Shown: piece by piece, positions 1-7,300 of the stretch
How the letters are laid out: each line of letters begins with the position of its first letter
How positions within the stretch are numbered: position 1 is the stretch's first letter
DNA from: Ga0074139 sp046336825
GTDB lineage: Bacteria; Bdellovibrionota; Bdellovibrionia; Bdellovibrionales; Bdellovibrionaceae
NCBI GenBank assembly: GCA_046336825.1
Contig: JBKDFX010000109.1
Span: forward strand, 1-14,170
Direction: 5' to 3'
DNA length: 14,170 nt
Position numbers and translations under genes: made by a program
The notes under the pieces: generated by a model
Told to the model about the DNA's origin: nothing
Database searches by the model: none
What the model saw: only the letters and a program-made list of their open reading frames with translations

Positions 1-1
1 G

Positions 2-580
2 CTTTATAAAGGTTCAGAATTTGACTGTGCAGGTTTTGCGGCAGGCTTTGTTGAGGACGGTGAAATCTGGGGCTCTCATCGAGTTCAGGTGGGCTCAGAA
101 GTATGGGCCCTTCCCAGCTCTGGATTTCACAGCAATGGTTACAGTTTGTTAAGAAAAGTTTTCGAAAAGGATTTGGATCAGTGGATGGATGAACTGCTGA
201 TCCCCACAGCCCTGTATGTACAGGAGATTCAGTCTCTTAAAAAAGCAGGTGTAAAAATTCAAGCCTGTGCCCATATCACAGGATCGGGATTTGAGAATTT
301 ACTCAGAGTTCTACCGGCTTATTCAGCCCTTGAAATCACTGAATATGAATGGCCACATGGCTTTAAAGAAGTTCAGAGACGTTGTGATTTGTCGGATATG
401 GAGATGCTGAAAACTCTGAATTGTGGCATTGGATTTAGCATTTTTATCGAACCAGGACAGAGTCCGCTTTTGCAACAGGAGTTAAAAAAAGTGGGCTGTC
501 AGCCCCAATTGTTGGGTCATGTTCGTGCAGCTCAAGACTCTCAAGAGCCTTACTTTGTTTGGAAGGGTCAAAAGTCATGA
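2..580 (+). CDS. purM: Phosphoribosylformylglycinamidine cyclo-ligase (AIR synthetase), C-terminal part
   Basis: PurM closes the imidazole ring: FGAM + ATP gives AIR, in the cytoplasm. The reading frame is open from base 2, so the 5' end is cut off by the window edge. About 192 residues are visible of a family usually near 345. They begin in the FDCAGFAAGFVE segment (DxAGF in other PurM proteins), followed by LPSSGFHSNGYSLLRK, the AHITGSGFENLLRVLP block and the NCGIGFSIFIE strand, all in the order expected for PurM. A GTG inside the frame at 89 could be mistaken for a start, but homology runs through it. The TGA stop (578-580) overlaps the purN ATG by four bases, suggesting translational coupling. 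PurM-PurN adjacency is common in bacterial purine operons. Identification is firm; only the N-terminal ATP-binding part cannot be judged. Confidence 0.96.
   Translation, partial: LYKGSEFDCAGFAAGFVEDGEIWGSHRVQVGSEVWALPSSGFHSNGYSLLRKVFEKDLDQWMDELLIPTALYVQEIQSLKKAGVKIQACAHITGSGFENLLRVLPAYSALEITEYEWPHGFKEVQRRCDLSDMEMLKTLNCGIGFSIFIEPGQSPLLQQELKKVGCQPQLLGHVRAAQDSQEPYFVWKGQKS
561..567 (+). promoter_or_regulatory. Ribosome binding site that fixes the purN start
   Basis: GGAAGGG lies 9 bases before the ATG at 577. That ATG overlaps the purM stop as ATGA. A TTG at 559 opens the same frame but has no comparable site, and it adds six residues ahead of the region where PurN proteins begin. The ATG at 577 is therefore preferred. 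Confidence 0.7.
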
Positions 581-1122
581 GTCGAGGAGCTCAATGTTCT
601 CAACGTTGGGCCGTTTTTATTTCGGGAACCGGTTCTAATCTTCAGGCGCTACTGGAATGCACCTTTGAGAACCCTCCAGTGTTGGTGGTGTCTAATTCTG
701 CCAAGGCCCCTGGTTTGGGAAAGGCCAGAAGGTCAGGAGTGGCCACTCATGTTTTATCATTACCTCTCGATTGGAAAAATCTTAAATTAGATCTTAAACA
801 AAAAAATATATATAACCTATTTTTGTTGGGATTTATGCGCATTTTACCCAAGGACTTTGTTGAGGATGTGGATTTTAGGATATTAAATCTTCATCCCAGT
901 TTGTTACCTCTTTATCCAGGTCTGAGAGCTTTTGAGCGTGCCTATGAAGAACAAGCTCCCCTGGGAGCGACTGTTCATGAAGTGGTGGCTCAAGTGGACT
1001 CAGGAAAAATTTTAAAGCAAAATTCAATGCGACGCGCTTCGAATTTTTTGGAATCTCGATTACGTTTATCCTTTTTAGAACAATCCCTTGTGAGAGAGGT
1101 TTGGGCAAATGAATCATTTTGA
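577..1122 (+). CDS. purN: Phosphoribosylglycinamide formyltransferase (GART)
   Basis: PurN transfers the formyl group of 10-formyl-THF to GAR, giving FGAR. The 181-residue product has the N-terminal phosphate-binding SGTGSNLQALLE (16-27), GFMRILPKDFV (85-95), and the catalytic block LNLHPSLLPLYPG (103-115). Asn104, His106 and Asp141 (in VDSGKIL) match the catalytic Asn-His-Asp set known for E. coli PurN (106/108/144). The enzyme is about 30 residues shorter than E. coli PurN (212): the C-terminal helix is compressed and ends soon after SFLEQSLVREVW. The distal linking segment after the catalytic Asp is also poorly conserved. The start overlaps the purM stop by 4 nt, and the 3' end overlaps the next gene by 14 nt. 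All catalytic residues are present, so it is probably active. Confidence 0.93.
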   Translation: MSRGAQCSQRWAVFISGTGSNLQALLECTFENPPVLVVSNSAKAPGLGKARRSGVATHVLSLPLDWKNLKLDLKQKNIYNLFLLGFMRILPKDFVEDVDFRILNLHPSLLPLYPGLRAFERAYEEQAPLGATVHEVVAQVDSGKILKQNSMRRASNFLESRLRLSFLEQSLVREVWANESF

Positions 1123-2353
1123 TGTTGTTCTTGTAAGCTCATTTGGACAATTGGAAGCCCTCGCTGTTGAGTTTGGAAGAAAGGGTTTAAATACTCTTTT
1201 GATAGACGCCACTGAGAAGCTAGGATCATGGCCCCTGGAAGATCGCGAAGGGCCCTTCGGTCACTGGCCCCAGGAACCTTCAAGTGGGGCCTGGTTAGAA
1301 GTGGAAAGTTTAGGTGATTTGGTGCAAACTCTGGACACCGGATTTGTATTTTGGATCAAAAAAAAGGGCCCCGTGGCGCTCCGAGGACCCTTAAGTGCCT
1401 ATCACAAAAATCAATTGAATTGGTTATCTTCGACTGAGTTACATAAACGATCTTTCAGCCCTGAGAGTTTCAAACGGGGTTGGCTGGCCTGGTTGTCTCA
1501 TAGTCTTCTGGGCACACGTTTTAGAGAATGGTCTCCACAAATTCTGAACCAGCCTCACCAAGATTTAGAAGCTGTCTTTGGAGTCAACAATCCCACTCGT
1601 TCGGGATTGATGGCTCGGCGTGAATGGGTTCGAAGTCAGAATGTACAGGTTTGGACGGACACTGATATTTTAGATGCAGTTAAATCCCAGATGGATGTGG
1701 TCACAGGTCTTGAGGTCCGAGGCCCTGTGAGTGGTGTTATTAAAACTCAAAGTTTAGTCTGGGGACTGACTTCTTTGGAAACTGATTTTTTGAGCTTCCG
1801 TGTCCGCGACAAACTTTTTGGTTTTGAGGTCAACAAGCCCGAGTGGAGTTGGATTCGCTACCGTCTTCAAATCGAGCCTGTGGAGATGATTCAATCCTGG
1901 CCACCGTATTTAGTCCTGATTGAACATGAGAATTTACCTTTGACCCACACAGATATGATCGCTCTTCAAAGAACGGTTCTTAAAAATCAATGGGATGCTT
2001 GGATCAAAATTCCTGATAGTAAAAGATTCCACCAGGCCTATTTGAATCGAATGAAGTTGGAGTTGGTTGAAAAAGTAAAAGCTCGAATTTCTGGTCTTGA
2101 TGTACAAGTGGTGTTTGAACCGCAAGAAATGATTTACACTTCAAAAGAAATAGGACCAAGACCAGTTTGTCAGTATCCCGAGGGTTTCAAAAAACGTAAT
2201 TATCGAAGTAAAAGTCTTTATTTTGATGGGCCTGAAATTTGGAAGGAATTCACAGCATCTGAGGCCAAGCATAATCAAAAACTGATTTATGAAGATGTTC
2301 TTGCGCAATGGAGAAGTCTAAAAAATGAAAATCAAGTCATGGGAGAGCAATAA
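1109..2353 (+). CDS. Unrecognised 414-aa protein in the purine operon, resembling a degenerate FAD-dependent oxidoreductase
   Basis: I do not recognise this as a named family. The N-terminus, FDVVLVSSFGQLEALAVEFG (4-23), then a short loop and NTLLID (28-33), has the strand-helix-strand shape and closing acidic residue of an FAD/NAD-binding Rossmann unit. The glycines of the usual GxGxxG are mostly replaced (SSFGQL). Further on, GPRPVCQYPEGF (349-360) and a C-terminal LYFDGPEIW (370-378) resemble the end of phytoene-desaturase or amine-oxidase-type flavoproteins, where a 'GPE/GG' turn contacts FAD. There is no signal peptide and no membrane segment, so it is probably cytoplasmic. ATG 1109 follows a GAGAGG site, overlaps purN by 14 nt, and the TAA abuts the purB GTG, so it is co-translated with purine enzymes. 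No direct purine role can be read from the sequence. The flavoprotein-like fold is inference from weak similarity. Confidence 0.9.
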   Translation: MNHFDVVLVSSFGQLEALAVEFGRKGLNTLLIDATEKLGSWPLEDREGPFGHWPQEPSSGAWLEVESLGDLVQTLDTGFVFWIKKKGPVALRGPLSAYHKNQLNWLSSTELHKRSFSPESFKRGWLAWLSHSLLGTRFREWSPQILNQPHQDLEAVFGVNNPTRSGLMARREWVRSQNVQVWTDTDILDAVKSQMDVVTGLEVRGPVSGVIKTQSLVWGLTSLETDFLSFRVRDKLFGFEVNKPEWSWIRYRLQIEPVEMIQSWPPYLVLIEHENLPLTHTDMIALQRTVLKNQWDAWIKIPDSKRFHQAYLNRMKLELVEKVKARISGLDVQVVFEPQEMIYTSKEIGPRPVCQYPEGFKKRNYRSKSLYFDGPEIWKEFTASEAKHNQKLIYEDVLAQWRSLKNENQVMGEQ

Positions 2354-3670
2354 GTGATTGAACGTTATACACGTCAAGAAATGGGTCGGATTTGGGATGA
2401 GGAAAATCGATTTTCATTAATGAAAAAAGTGGAAGTGACAGTTTCCTTAGAGCAGGCCAAACTTAAAATTATTCCACGAGCGGCGGCACTGGCCATTGAA
2501 AAAAAAGCCAGATTTCAAATTCAAAAAATTCGTGAAATTGAACAAGTGACTCGTCATGATGTGGCGGCTTTTGTTCAAAATTTGACCGAATCAGTTGGCG
2601 AACATGGTAAGTATGTTCACTTCGGACTGACCAGCTCGGATGTTCTCGACACCGCCTTGAGCTTACAGATCAAACAAGGTTGTGAACTCATCTTACAAGA
2701 CATTCAAGAACTTAAAAAGTCCTTAAAGATCAAGATCAAAAAGCATTCTTCCACATTGTGTCTCGGAAGAACCCATGGAATGGCTGCGGAGCCCACAACA
2801 TTTGGATATAAACTGGCTGGTTTTTACTCGGAGTTAATTCGAAATGAGGAGCGAGTCCAAAGGGCTCTGTTGATCAATTCCATTTGTAAACTGGGTGGAG
2901 CCGTGGGTACTTTTTCAAGCCTTCCCCAAGAGCTCGAAAAACGAGTGGCTAAAAAGTTAAATCTCCAGCCAGAATTTTTCGCGACCCAAGTGATTCCCAG
3001 GGATCGACATGCTGAAGTGATTCATTCCCTTTGTATGACCATGGCAGGGCTTGAAAGAATGGCTATAGAGCTTCGTCATTTGCAAAGAAGTGAAGTGATG
3101 GAAGTGGTCGAAGGTTTTTCGCGGGGACAAAAAGGTTCAAGCGCAATGCCCCATAAAAAAAATCCCATCAGTTCAGAAAACATCACGGGACTTGCGCGAC
3201 TTCTGCGAGGCTACTTAGTGGGCGCTTTGGAAAATATTGCTCTTTGGCACGAGCGCGATATCAGTCATTCCAGTGTGGAAAGAGTGATTTTTCCAGATGC
3301 ATTTATTCTTTGTGATTATGCTCTCTTGAGAATGAAAAATGTGCTCGATGGACTATATGTGGATGAGAAGAAAATGCTTTTTAACCTGCATGCCACACAA
3401 GGAATGGTTTACAGTTCCCATCTACTTTTAAAGTTAGTGGAAAAAGGACTCACCCGTGAGCAGGCCTATTTTCATGTCCAACGACTGAGTCATTCTCTGG
3501 GGCACGGAGATCATTTAAAAAAAGCCCTTCAACGTGATGTGGATTTAAAAAAATGGCTTAAAGCTAAAGAAATTGAAGAGCTTTTTGAAGCCAAGCGATA
3601 CTTGAAGTCCATTGAGATGAGACTTAAAAAATTACCTGAAGCCCGGACTTTGAAAGCTGGGAGATTTTAA
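2354..3670 (+). CDS. purB: Adenylosuccinate lyase
   Basis: PurB acts twice in purine synthesis: it releases fumarate from SAICAR to give AICAR, and from adenylosuccinate to give AMP. The product is 438 residues, the size of the Bacillus-type enzyme. The known catalytic positions of the B. subtilis enzyme occur at the same numbers: His68 (TRHDVAAF), His89 (YVHFGLTSSDVLDT), His141 (GRTHG), Lys268 and Glu275. The fumarase/aspartase-superfamily signature GSSAMPHKKNP spans 261-271, with the mobile-loop Ser262. The start is GTG at 2354, directly after the TAA of the previous gene, with GGGAG (2341-2345) as ribosome site; the protein then opens with the family-typical IERYTRQEMGRIWDEENRF. The stop directly abuts the purC ATG. 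A complete, intact enzyme acting as a homotetramer in the cytoplasm is expected. Confidence 0.97.
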   Translation: MIERYTRQEMGRIWDEENRFSLMKKVEVTVSLEQAKLKIIPRAAALAIEKKARFQIQKIREIEQVTRHDVAAFVQNLTESVGEHGKYVHFGLTSSDVLDTALSLQIKQGCELILQDIQELKKSLKIKIKKHSSTLCLGRTHGMAAEPTTFGYKLAGFYSELIRNEERVQRALLINSICKLGGAVGTFSSLPQELEKRVAKKLNLQPEFFATQVIPRDRHAEVIHSLCMTMAGLERMAIELRHLQRSEVMEVVEGFSRGQKGSSAMPHKKNPISSENITGLARLLRGYLVGALENIALWHERDISHSSVERVIFPDAFILCDYALLRMKNVLDGLYVDEKKMLFNLHATQGMVYSSHLLLKLVEKGLTREQAYFHVQRLSHSLGHGDHLKKALQRDVDLKKWLKAKEIEELFEAKRYLKSIEMRLKKLPEARTLKAGRF

Positions 3671-4369
3671 ATGAAATTGATTTATGAGGGTAAAGCAAAA
3701 AAACTTTATGAAACTCCAGCCGGGGATTTGATCATGGAGTTTAAAGACAGTCTCACGGCTTTTAATGCTTTAAAAAAAGGTTCTTTTCACGGAAAGGGAG
3801 CTTTGAATCTCAAATTTTCAATGAAAATATTTGAAGTGTTGTCTCGGCACCAGGTGGCCCATCATTTTTTAGAGCGACTCAACGAGTATCAAGTTCGAGT
3901 TCTTAAGCTCAAAATGTGGCCGGTTGAAGTTGTGGTGAGAAATCGCATGGCAGGCAGTTTGGCAAAAAAACTGGGCAGAAGTGAGGGCGAAATTTTATCT
4001 GAACCTTTAGTTGAGTTTTATTTAAAAGATGATGTCCTCGGTGATCCTATTTTAACAGAAAATCAATTGCGAGTATTAAAAATTATCACGACTTCACAAA
4101 TAAATAAGGCCACCGAAATAGCCCTTCAAATTAATCGGGTTCTGGTTCCCTACTTTGCCGAAAAGAAAGTGGACTTGGTGGATTTTAAAATTGAACTGGG
4201 TGAAAACAGAGCTGGAGACGTTTTTTTAGCTGATGAAATTTCACCTGACAGCTGTCGACTTTGGGATCAAGACACAGGCCAAAAATTAGACAAAGACGTT
4301 TTTCGGCGTGACTTAGGCAGCGTTGAAGAAGCTTATCAGGAAATAGCAAAGCGTTTAGGATTAAATTAA
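3671..4369 (+). CDS. purC: SAICAR synthetase (phosphoribosylaminoimidazole-succinocarboxamide synthase)
   Basis: PurC joins aspartate to CAIR using ATP to form SAICAR, the substrate of the PurB encoded just upstream. At 232 residues it matches E. coli PurC (237). The order of motifs is complete: EGKAKKLY (6-13) and FKDSLTAFN (24-32) in the ATP-binding N-lobe, EVVVRNRMAGSLAKKLG (86-102), KDDVLGDP (119-126), LVDFKIELG (169-177), and DEISPDSCRLWD (188-199), which carries metal- and substrate-binding acidic residues. The ATG at 3671 immediately follows the purB stop and has GGGAG (3659-3663) 7 bases ahead, inside purB. The TAA stop lies within the left arm of an 11-bp inverted repeat that separates this gene from purS. 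No missing residue or truncation was seen. Confidence 0.97.
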   Translation: MKLIYEGKAKKLYETPAGDLIMEFKDSLTAFNALKKGSFHGKGALNLKFSMKIFEVLSRHQVAHHFLERLNEYQVRVLKLKMWPVEVVVRNRMAGSLAKKLGRSEGEILSEPLVEFYLKDDVLGDPILTENQLRVLKIITTSQINKATEIALQINRVLVPYFAEKKVDLVDFKIELGENRAGDVFLADEISPDSCRLWDQDTGQKLDKDVFRRDLGSVEEAYQEIAKRLGLN

Positions 4370-4386
4370 AACGAATTTTAATTTAA
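4361..4386 (+). promoter_or_regulatory. Perfect 11-bp A/T inverted repeat between purC and purS
   Basis: The arms TTAAATTAAAA (4361-4371) and TTTTAATTTAA (4376-4386) are exact reverse complements around a CGAA loop. The left arm contains the purC stop codon, and the right arm ends one base before the GTGGGGTGATC ribosome site of purS. The structure could form an all A-U hairpin in the operon mRNA. No U-run follows, so a simple intrinsic terminator is unlikely. It could also be a palindromic protein-binding site on DNA. The repeat is directly visible; any function is inference. Confidence 0.6.
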
Positions 4387-4397
4387 GTGGGGTGATC
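4384..4397 (+). promoter_or_regulatory. Extended Shine-Dalgarno serving the TTG start of purS
   Basis: TAAGTGGGGTGATC is close to the full complement of the 16S rRNA 3' end (TAAGGAGGTGATC). The GGGG core lies 6 bases before the TTG at 4399. An in-frame TGA at 4393-4395 excludes any earlier start. The strong site probably compensates for the weak initiation codon. Confidence 0.7.
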
Positions 4398-4398
4398 T

Positions 4399-4638
4399 TT
4401 GGGGCAAGTTTATTACGTGCGAATCTTACCAAAAGCAGAAGTTCTAGATGTTCAAGGTCGAGCTGTCTATCAAATGTTAAAAGCGCATCAATTTCCCATT
4501 CAAAAAGTTCGGGTGGGAAAACTCATTGAAGTGGAGCTGGAAGAGAACATAAAGGATGCAAAATCCGTTTTTCAGCACATGATCAAAGAAGGTTTGTACA
4601 ACCCTTTGGTGGAAACCGCCGAGGTTGAGGGATTATGA
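4399..4638 (+). CDS. purS: FGAM synthetase subunit PurS
   Basis: PurS is the small dimeric subunit that bridges the glutaminase PurQ and the synthetase PurL in the multi-subunit FGAM synthetase of Bacillus-type purine pathways. It has no catalytic centre of its own. The 79-residue product matches the usual 80-84 and shows the family pattern: VYYVRILPKAEVLDVQGRAV at the start (LKxxVLDPQGxAV in relatives), VRVGKLIEVELEE (38-50, the VRxGKxxEL strand), and a C-terminal helix followed by NPLVETAEVE. The start is TTG at 4399, chosen because an in-frame stop lies at 4393 and a near-complete Shine-Dalgarno precedes it. The TGA overlaps the purQ ATG by four bases, so PurS and PurQ translation should be coupled, as befits subunits of one complex. 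Confidence 0.95.
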   Translation: MGQVYYVRILPKAEVLDVQGRAVYQMLKAHQFPIQKVRVGKLIEVELEENIKDAKSVFQHMIKEGLYNPLVETAEVEGL

Positions 4639-5270
4639 AGGTCGGTGTTGTTCAATTTCCCGGGACCAATTGTGATCGTGACGTGGCTCAGTGGTTGGAG
4701 TTAGAAGGTCATGAGATTCATTTTTTGTGGCATGAAGATCAATTTGATTCCAAGGGCTTAGAGGCCTGTGTTCTTCCTGGTGGTTTCAGTTATGGTGATT
4801 ATTTGCGGTCAGGGGCCTTGGCGGCCAGAAGTGCAGTGATGAAGAGTGTTCGAGAAATGGCCATTCTGGGTAAACCTATCTTAGGCATATGTAATGGCTT
4901 TCAAATTCTTTGTGAGGCCGAACTTTTGCCTGGAGTCCTACTTCCCAACTCAACGGGACTCTTTATTGATGATTGTGTCAGTTTAAAAAATCCAAAAACA
5001 AATAGAATTATACACTTACCTGTGGCCCATGGCGATGGAAGATATTTTCTCCCACCTGGGGATTTAAAAAAGCTCTGGGACAATGATCAAGTGTGGTGGA
5101 CCTACTCCGTAGATATCAATGGATCTTCTGACTTAATTGCAGGAGTGAAGTCGAAAAAACAAAATGTCAGGGGTTTAATGCCTCACCCGGAGCGAGCCCT
5201 TTATTCCTGGATGGAATCCCAAGATGGACTTGGTTTTTGGCTCAATTCTCAAAAGGAAGTGGAGTTGTGA
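4635..5270 (+). CDS. purQ: FGAM synthetase glutaminase subunit PurQ
   Basis: PurQ is a class I glutamine amidotransferase that supplies ammonia to PurL. The 211-residue product starts with the family VGVVQFPGTNCDRD (3-16). It carries GGFSYGDYLRSGALAA (49-64), the nucleophile Cys86 in GICNGFQIL, and the completing His184 and Glu186 in MPHPERA. The substrate-side block NGSSDLIAGV (162-171) is also typical. It is slightly shorter than B. subtilis PurQ (227), with all triad residues kept. The ATG at 4635 overlaps the purS stop (ATGA), with GAGGG just upstream. The stop TGA (5268-5270) overlaps the purL GTG (5267). This S-Q-L order with overlapping ends would favour balanced production of the three subunits. 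Confidence 0.97.
   Translation: MKVGVVQFPGTNCDRDVAQWLELEGHEIHFLWHEDQFDSKGLEACVLPGGFSYGDYLRSGALAARSAVMKSVREMAILGKPILGICNGFQILCEAELLPGVLLPNSTGLFIDDCVSLKNPKTNRIIHLPVAHGDGRYFLPPGDLKKLWDNDQVWWTYSVDINGSSDLIAGVKSKKQNVRGLMPHPERALYSWMESQDGLGFWLNSQKEVEL
5253..5264 (+). promoter_or_regulatory. Ribosome binding site that fixes the purL GTG start
   Basis: AAGGAAG (5253-5259) and GGAG (5261-5264) stand just ahead of the GTG at 5267, which overlaps the purQ stop as GTGA. A TTG at 5237 is in frame but lies inside purQ without such a site, and it adds ten residues not expected in PurL. Confidence 0.65.
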
Positions 5271-7300
5271 CTCAATTGACGGATCTTTTAAAAAAATATC
5301 GGCTCAAAACAGAAGAGTACAACAAAATTTGTGAAATTTTGGGGCGTCCGCCTAAGGGAGTGGAGTGGGCTCTTTATTCCAGTCTTTGGAGTGAACACTG
5401 CAGTTATAAAAGTTCACGACTGCATTTAAGAAAATTTAAATCCACGGATTCACGCATCATGACAGAAGAGGGCGAAAATGCCGGAGTCCTTGATTTAGGT
5501 CAGGGCGAGAGCATGGCGTTTAAAATGGAAAGCCACAATCATCCCAGCTACATTGAACCTTTTCACGGAGCGGCCACTGGAGTGGGGGGGATTCTTCGAG
5601 ATATTTTTACTATGGGAGCTCGCCCCATCGCTCTCGGAAATTTTCTTTGTTTTGGGGAGTCTCAATTTCCAAGAATGAAATATTTATTAAAAGGTGTGGT
5701 CAAAGGAATTTCCTATTATGGAAATTGTGTGGGAGTGCCCACGGTGACAGGAGCTACTTTTTCAGAACCTGAATACAATCATAATATTCTAGTGAATGCT
5801 TTTGCCTTAGGCCTTTTTGAAAATGGAGAAAAACCCATTTCCGCAAAAGCTGAGGGACTGGGCAATTTGATTTGTTACGTAGGAGCCAAAACAGGGGCTG
5901 ATGGTGTGCACGGGGCCAGTATGGCTTCTGAAAGTTTTGACGATGATATTGAAACCAAACGACCCACCATACAAATTGGTGATGCTTTTTATGAGAAACT
6001 TCTGATTGAAGCCTGCTTAGAAGCCCTGAAAAATAAATGGGTGGTGGCCATGCAGGACATGGGAGCAGCGGGATTAACATCCAGCACTTTTGAAATGGCA
6101 GCCAAGGGAAATGTCGGCTTTGATTTGGACTTGAGCCTTATTCCGCTGAGAACTCAAGGTTTGGGGCCTGAAGAGATTCTTCTTTCAGAGAGTCAAGAGA
6201 GGATGCTTCTGATCTGTACTCCAGAAAATGAAACAAATTTAAAAAAATTATTCACTCGCTGGGGATTGGAATTTCAAGTCATCGGTAAGATCCAAAAAGA
6301 ACGAAAAGTGAAGCTTTCCTGGAGAGGAGAGCTGATTTGCGATATCGACCCTCAGTTGATTGTGGACAAGGCCCCTCTTTACAACCGAGCTTTCGAAAAA
6401 TTGCAGATGAAAAATCTTCCAGATCTGACACAGGTGATGTTGAGGGCTCCTGGGAGAAAACATTTTCCTGAATGGATTTATCGACAGTTTGATCAGCGAG
6501 TGGGTTTGAGAACTGAACAAGGGGCTGGTCATTCGGTGGCTCAGTTGAGATTAAAATCCAATAGGTCTTTAGGGATTGCCTTGGGCTGTCGCCCTTGGTT
6601 GATGAAGCATGACCCTGTGCTTGGAGCCTTTGATGCTGTTTTTGAACCTTGTTTAAAGCTCATCACTTTGGGGTATGTTCCTCAGGGTATGACCGATTGT
6701 TTGAATTTTGGAAATCCTGAAAAACATGAAATCATGTCCCAGTTTGTGGCGGCAGTTGATGCCATTGCTTTGTCGGCTCAACTTTGGAAGGCCCCTGTTA
6801 TCAGCGGCAACGTGAGTTTTTACAATGAAACTGAAAATAAAAATATCCCTCCCACGCCAGCCGTCGGTGTCGTGGGATTGCGAGAGGCCTCGACGCCGAG
6901 TTTGCGGGAAAATTTTAGTCAGTCGGGTCATGCGGTGGGCTTGATTTATTTGCAAAAGCTCAAGGATTCCTGGGCTCCAGAGAATATCATCAAAGTGAGT
7001 CATGAATTTTTGGAAGAAATTAATGCAGGGCAAGTGTATTCAGCTAAGCTTGTGACTGAAAAAGGAGTGATGGAAACGGCCCGACTTATGGAGAGCTCAA
7101 GTGTTTCTTTAGGTTCGTTGTCATTGCAGGGTCTTGAAAGCTGTCTTTATCAAGTGATGGTTGAAGCCAGTGATTCTTTTTGGAAAAGATGGGGATCTCG
7201 TGGTCAAATTATCGGTATCACTCAAAAAAATGAAAACAAAAAGACCACCTTCAGAGAAGAGTGCCAAAATCAATTTAAAAATGATTGGGAGCTCAAATGA
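5267..7300 (+). CDS. purL: FGAM synthetase subunit PurL (small type), with divergent C-terminal end
   Basis: PurL uses ATP and ammonia from PurQ to convert FGAR to FGAM. From the GTG at 5267 it is 677 residues, shorter than B. subtilis PurL (about 740). The first half is classical: SLWSEHCSYKSS (39-50, with the catalytic His44), MESHNHPSYIEPFHGAATGVGG (87-108), GADGVHGASMASE (210-222), QDMGAAGLTSSTFEMA (263-278) and LLSESQER (305-312). The second half keeps DCLNFGNPE (477-485) and SGNVSFYNE (513-521). After that it departs: where relatives have HDVSDGG the protein reads KLVTEKG (594-600), no SESQxR equivalent follows, and the last domain is about 50 residues short. That segment belongs to the pseudo-symmetric auxiliary half, so catalysis may survive. 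The 3' end overlaps purF by four bases. Confidence 0.95.
   Translation: MTQLTDLLKKYRLKTEEYNKICEILGRPPKGVEWALYSSLWSEHCSYKSSRLHLRKFKSTDSRIMTEEGENAGVLDLGQGESMAFKMESHNHPSYIEPFHGAATGVGGILRDIFTMGARPIALGNFLCFGESQFPRMKYLLKGVVKGISYYGNCVGVPTVTGATFSEPEYNHNILVNAFALGLFENGEKPISAKAEGLGNLICYVGAKTGADGVHGASMASESFDDDIETKRPTIQIGDAFYEKLLIEACLEALKNKWVVAMQDMGAAGLTSSTFEMAAKGNVGFDLDLSLIPLRTQGLGPEEILLSESQERMLLICTPENETNLKKLFTRWGLEFQVIGKIQKERKVKLSWRGELICDIDPQLIVDKAPLYNRAFEKLQMKNLPDLTQVMLRAPGRKHFPEWIYRQFDQRVGLRTEQGAGHSVAQLRLKSNRSLGIALGCRPWLMKHDPVLGAFDAVFEPCLKLITLGYVPQGMTDCLNFGNPEKHEIMSQFVAAVDAIALSAQLWKAPVISGNVSFYNETENKNIPPTPAVGVVGLREASTPSLRENFSQSGHAVGLIYLQKLKDSWAPENIIKVSHEFLEEINAGQVYSAKLVTEKGVMETARLMESSSVSLGSLSLQGLESCLYQVMVEASDSFWKRWGSRGQIIGITQKNENKKTTFREECQNQFKNDWELK

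Noticed and set aside
5584..5590. Run of seven G in purL, and a run of eight A at 8708-8715, as possible phase-variation tracts
   Set aside because: Both encode expected residues (GVGG; Lys-rich start). The runs are short and the genes are metabolic, so switching is unlikely.
5754..6080. Open minus-strand frame of 108 codons inside purL
   Set aside because: It is antisense to strongly conserved PurL motifs, its composition is unlike a real protein, and no ribosome site or neighbour supports it. The same holds for other minus-strand frames in the purine region, for example 875-1117, 990-1283, 6248-6532 and 6653-7033.
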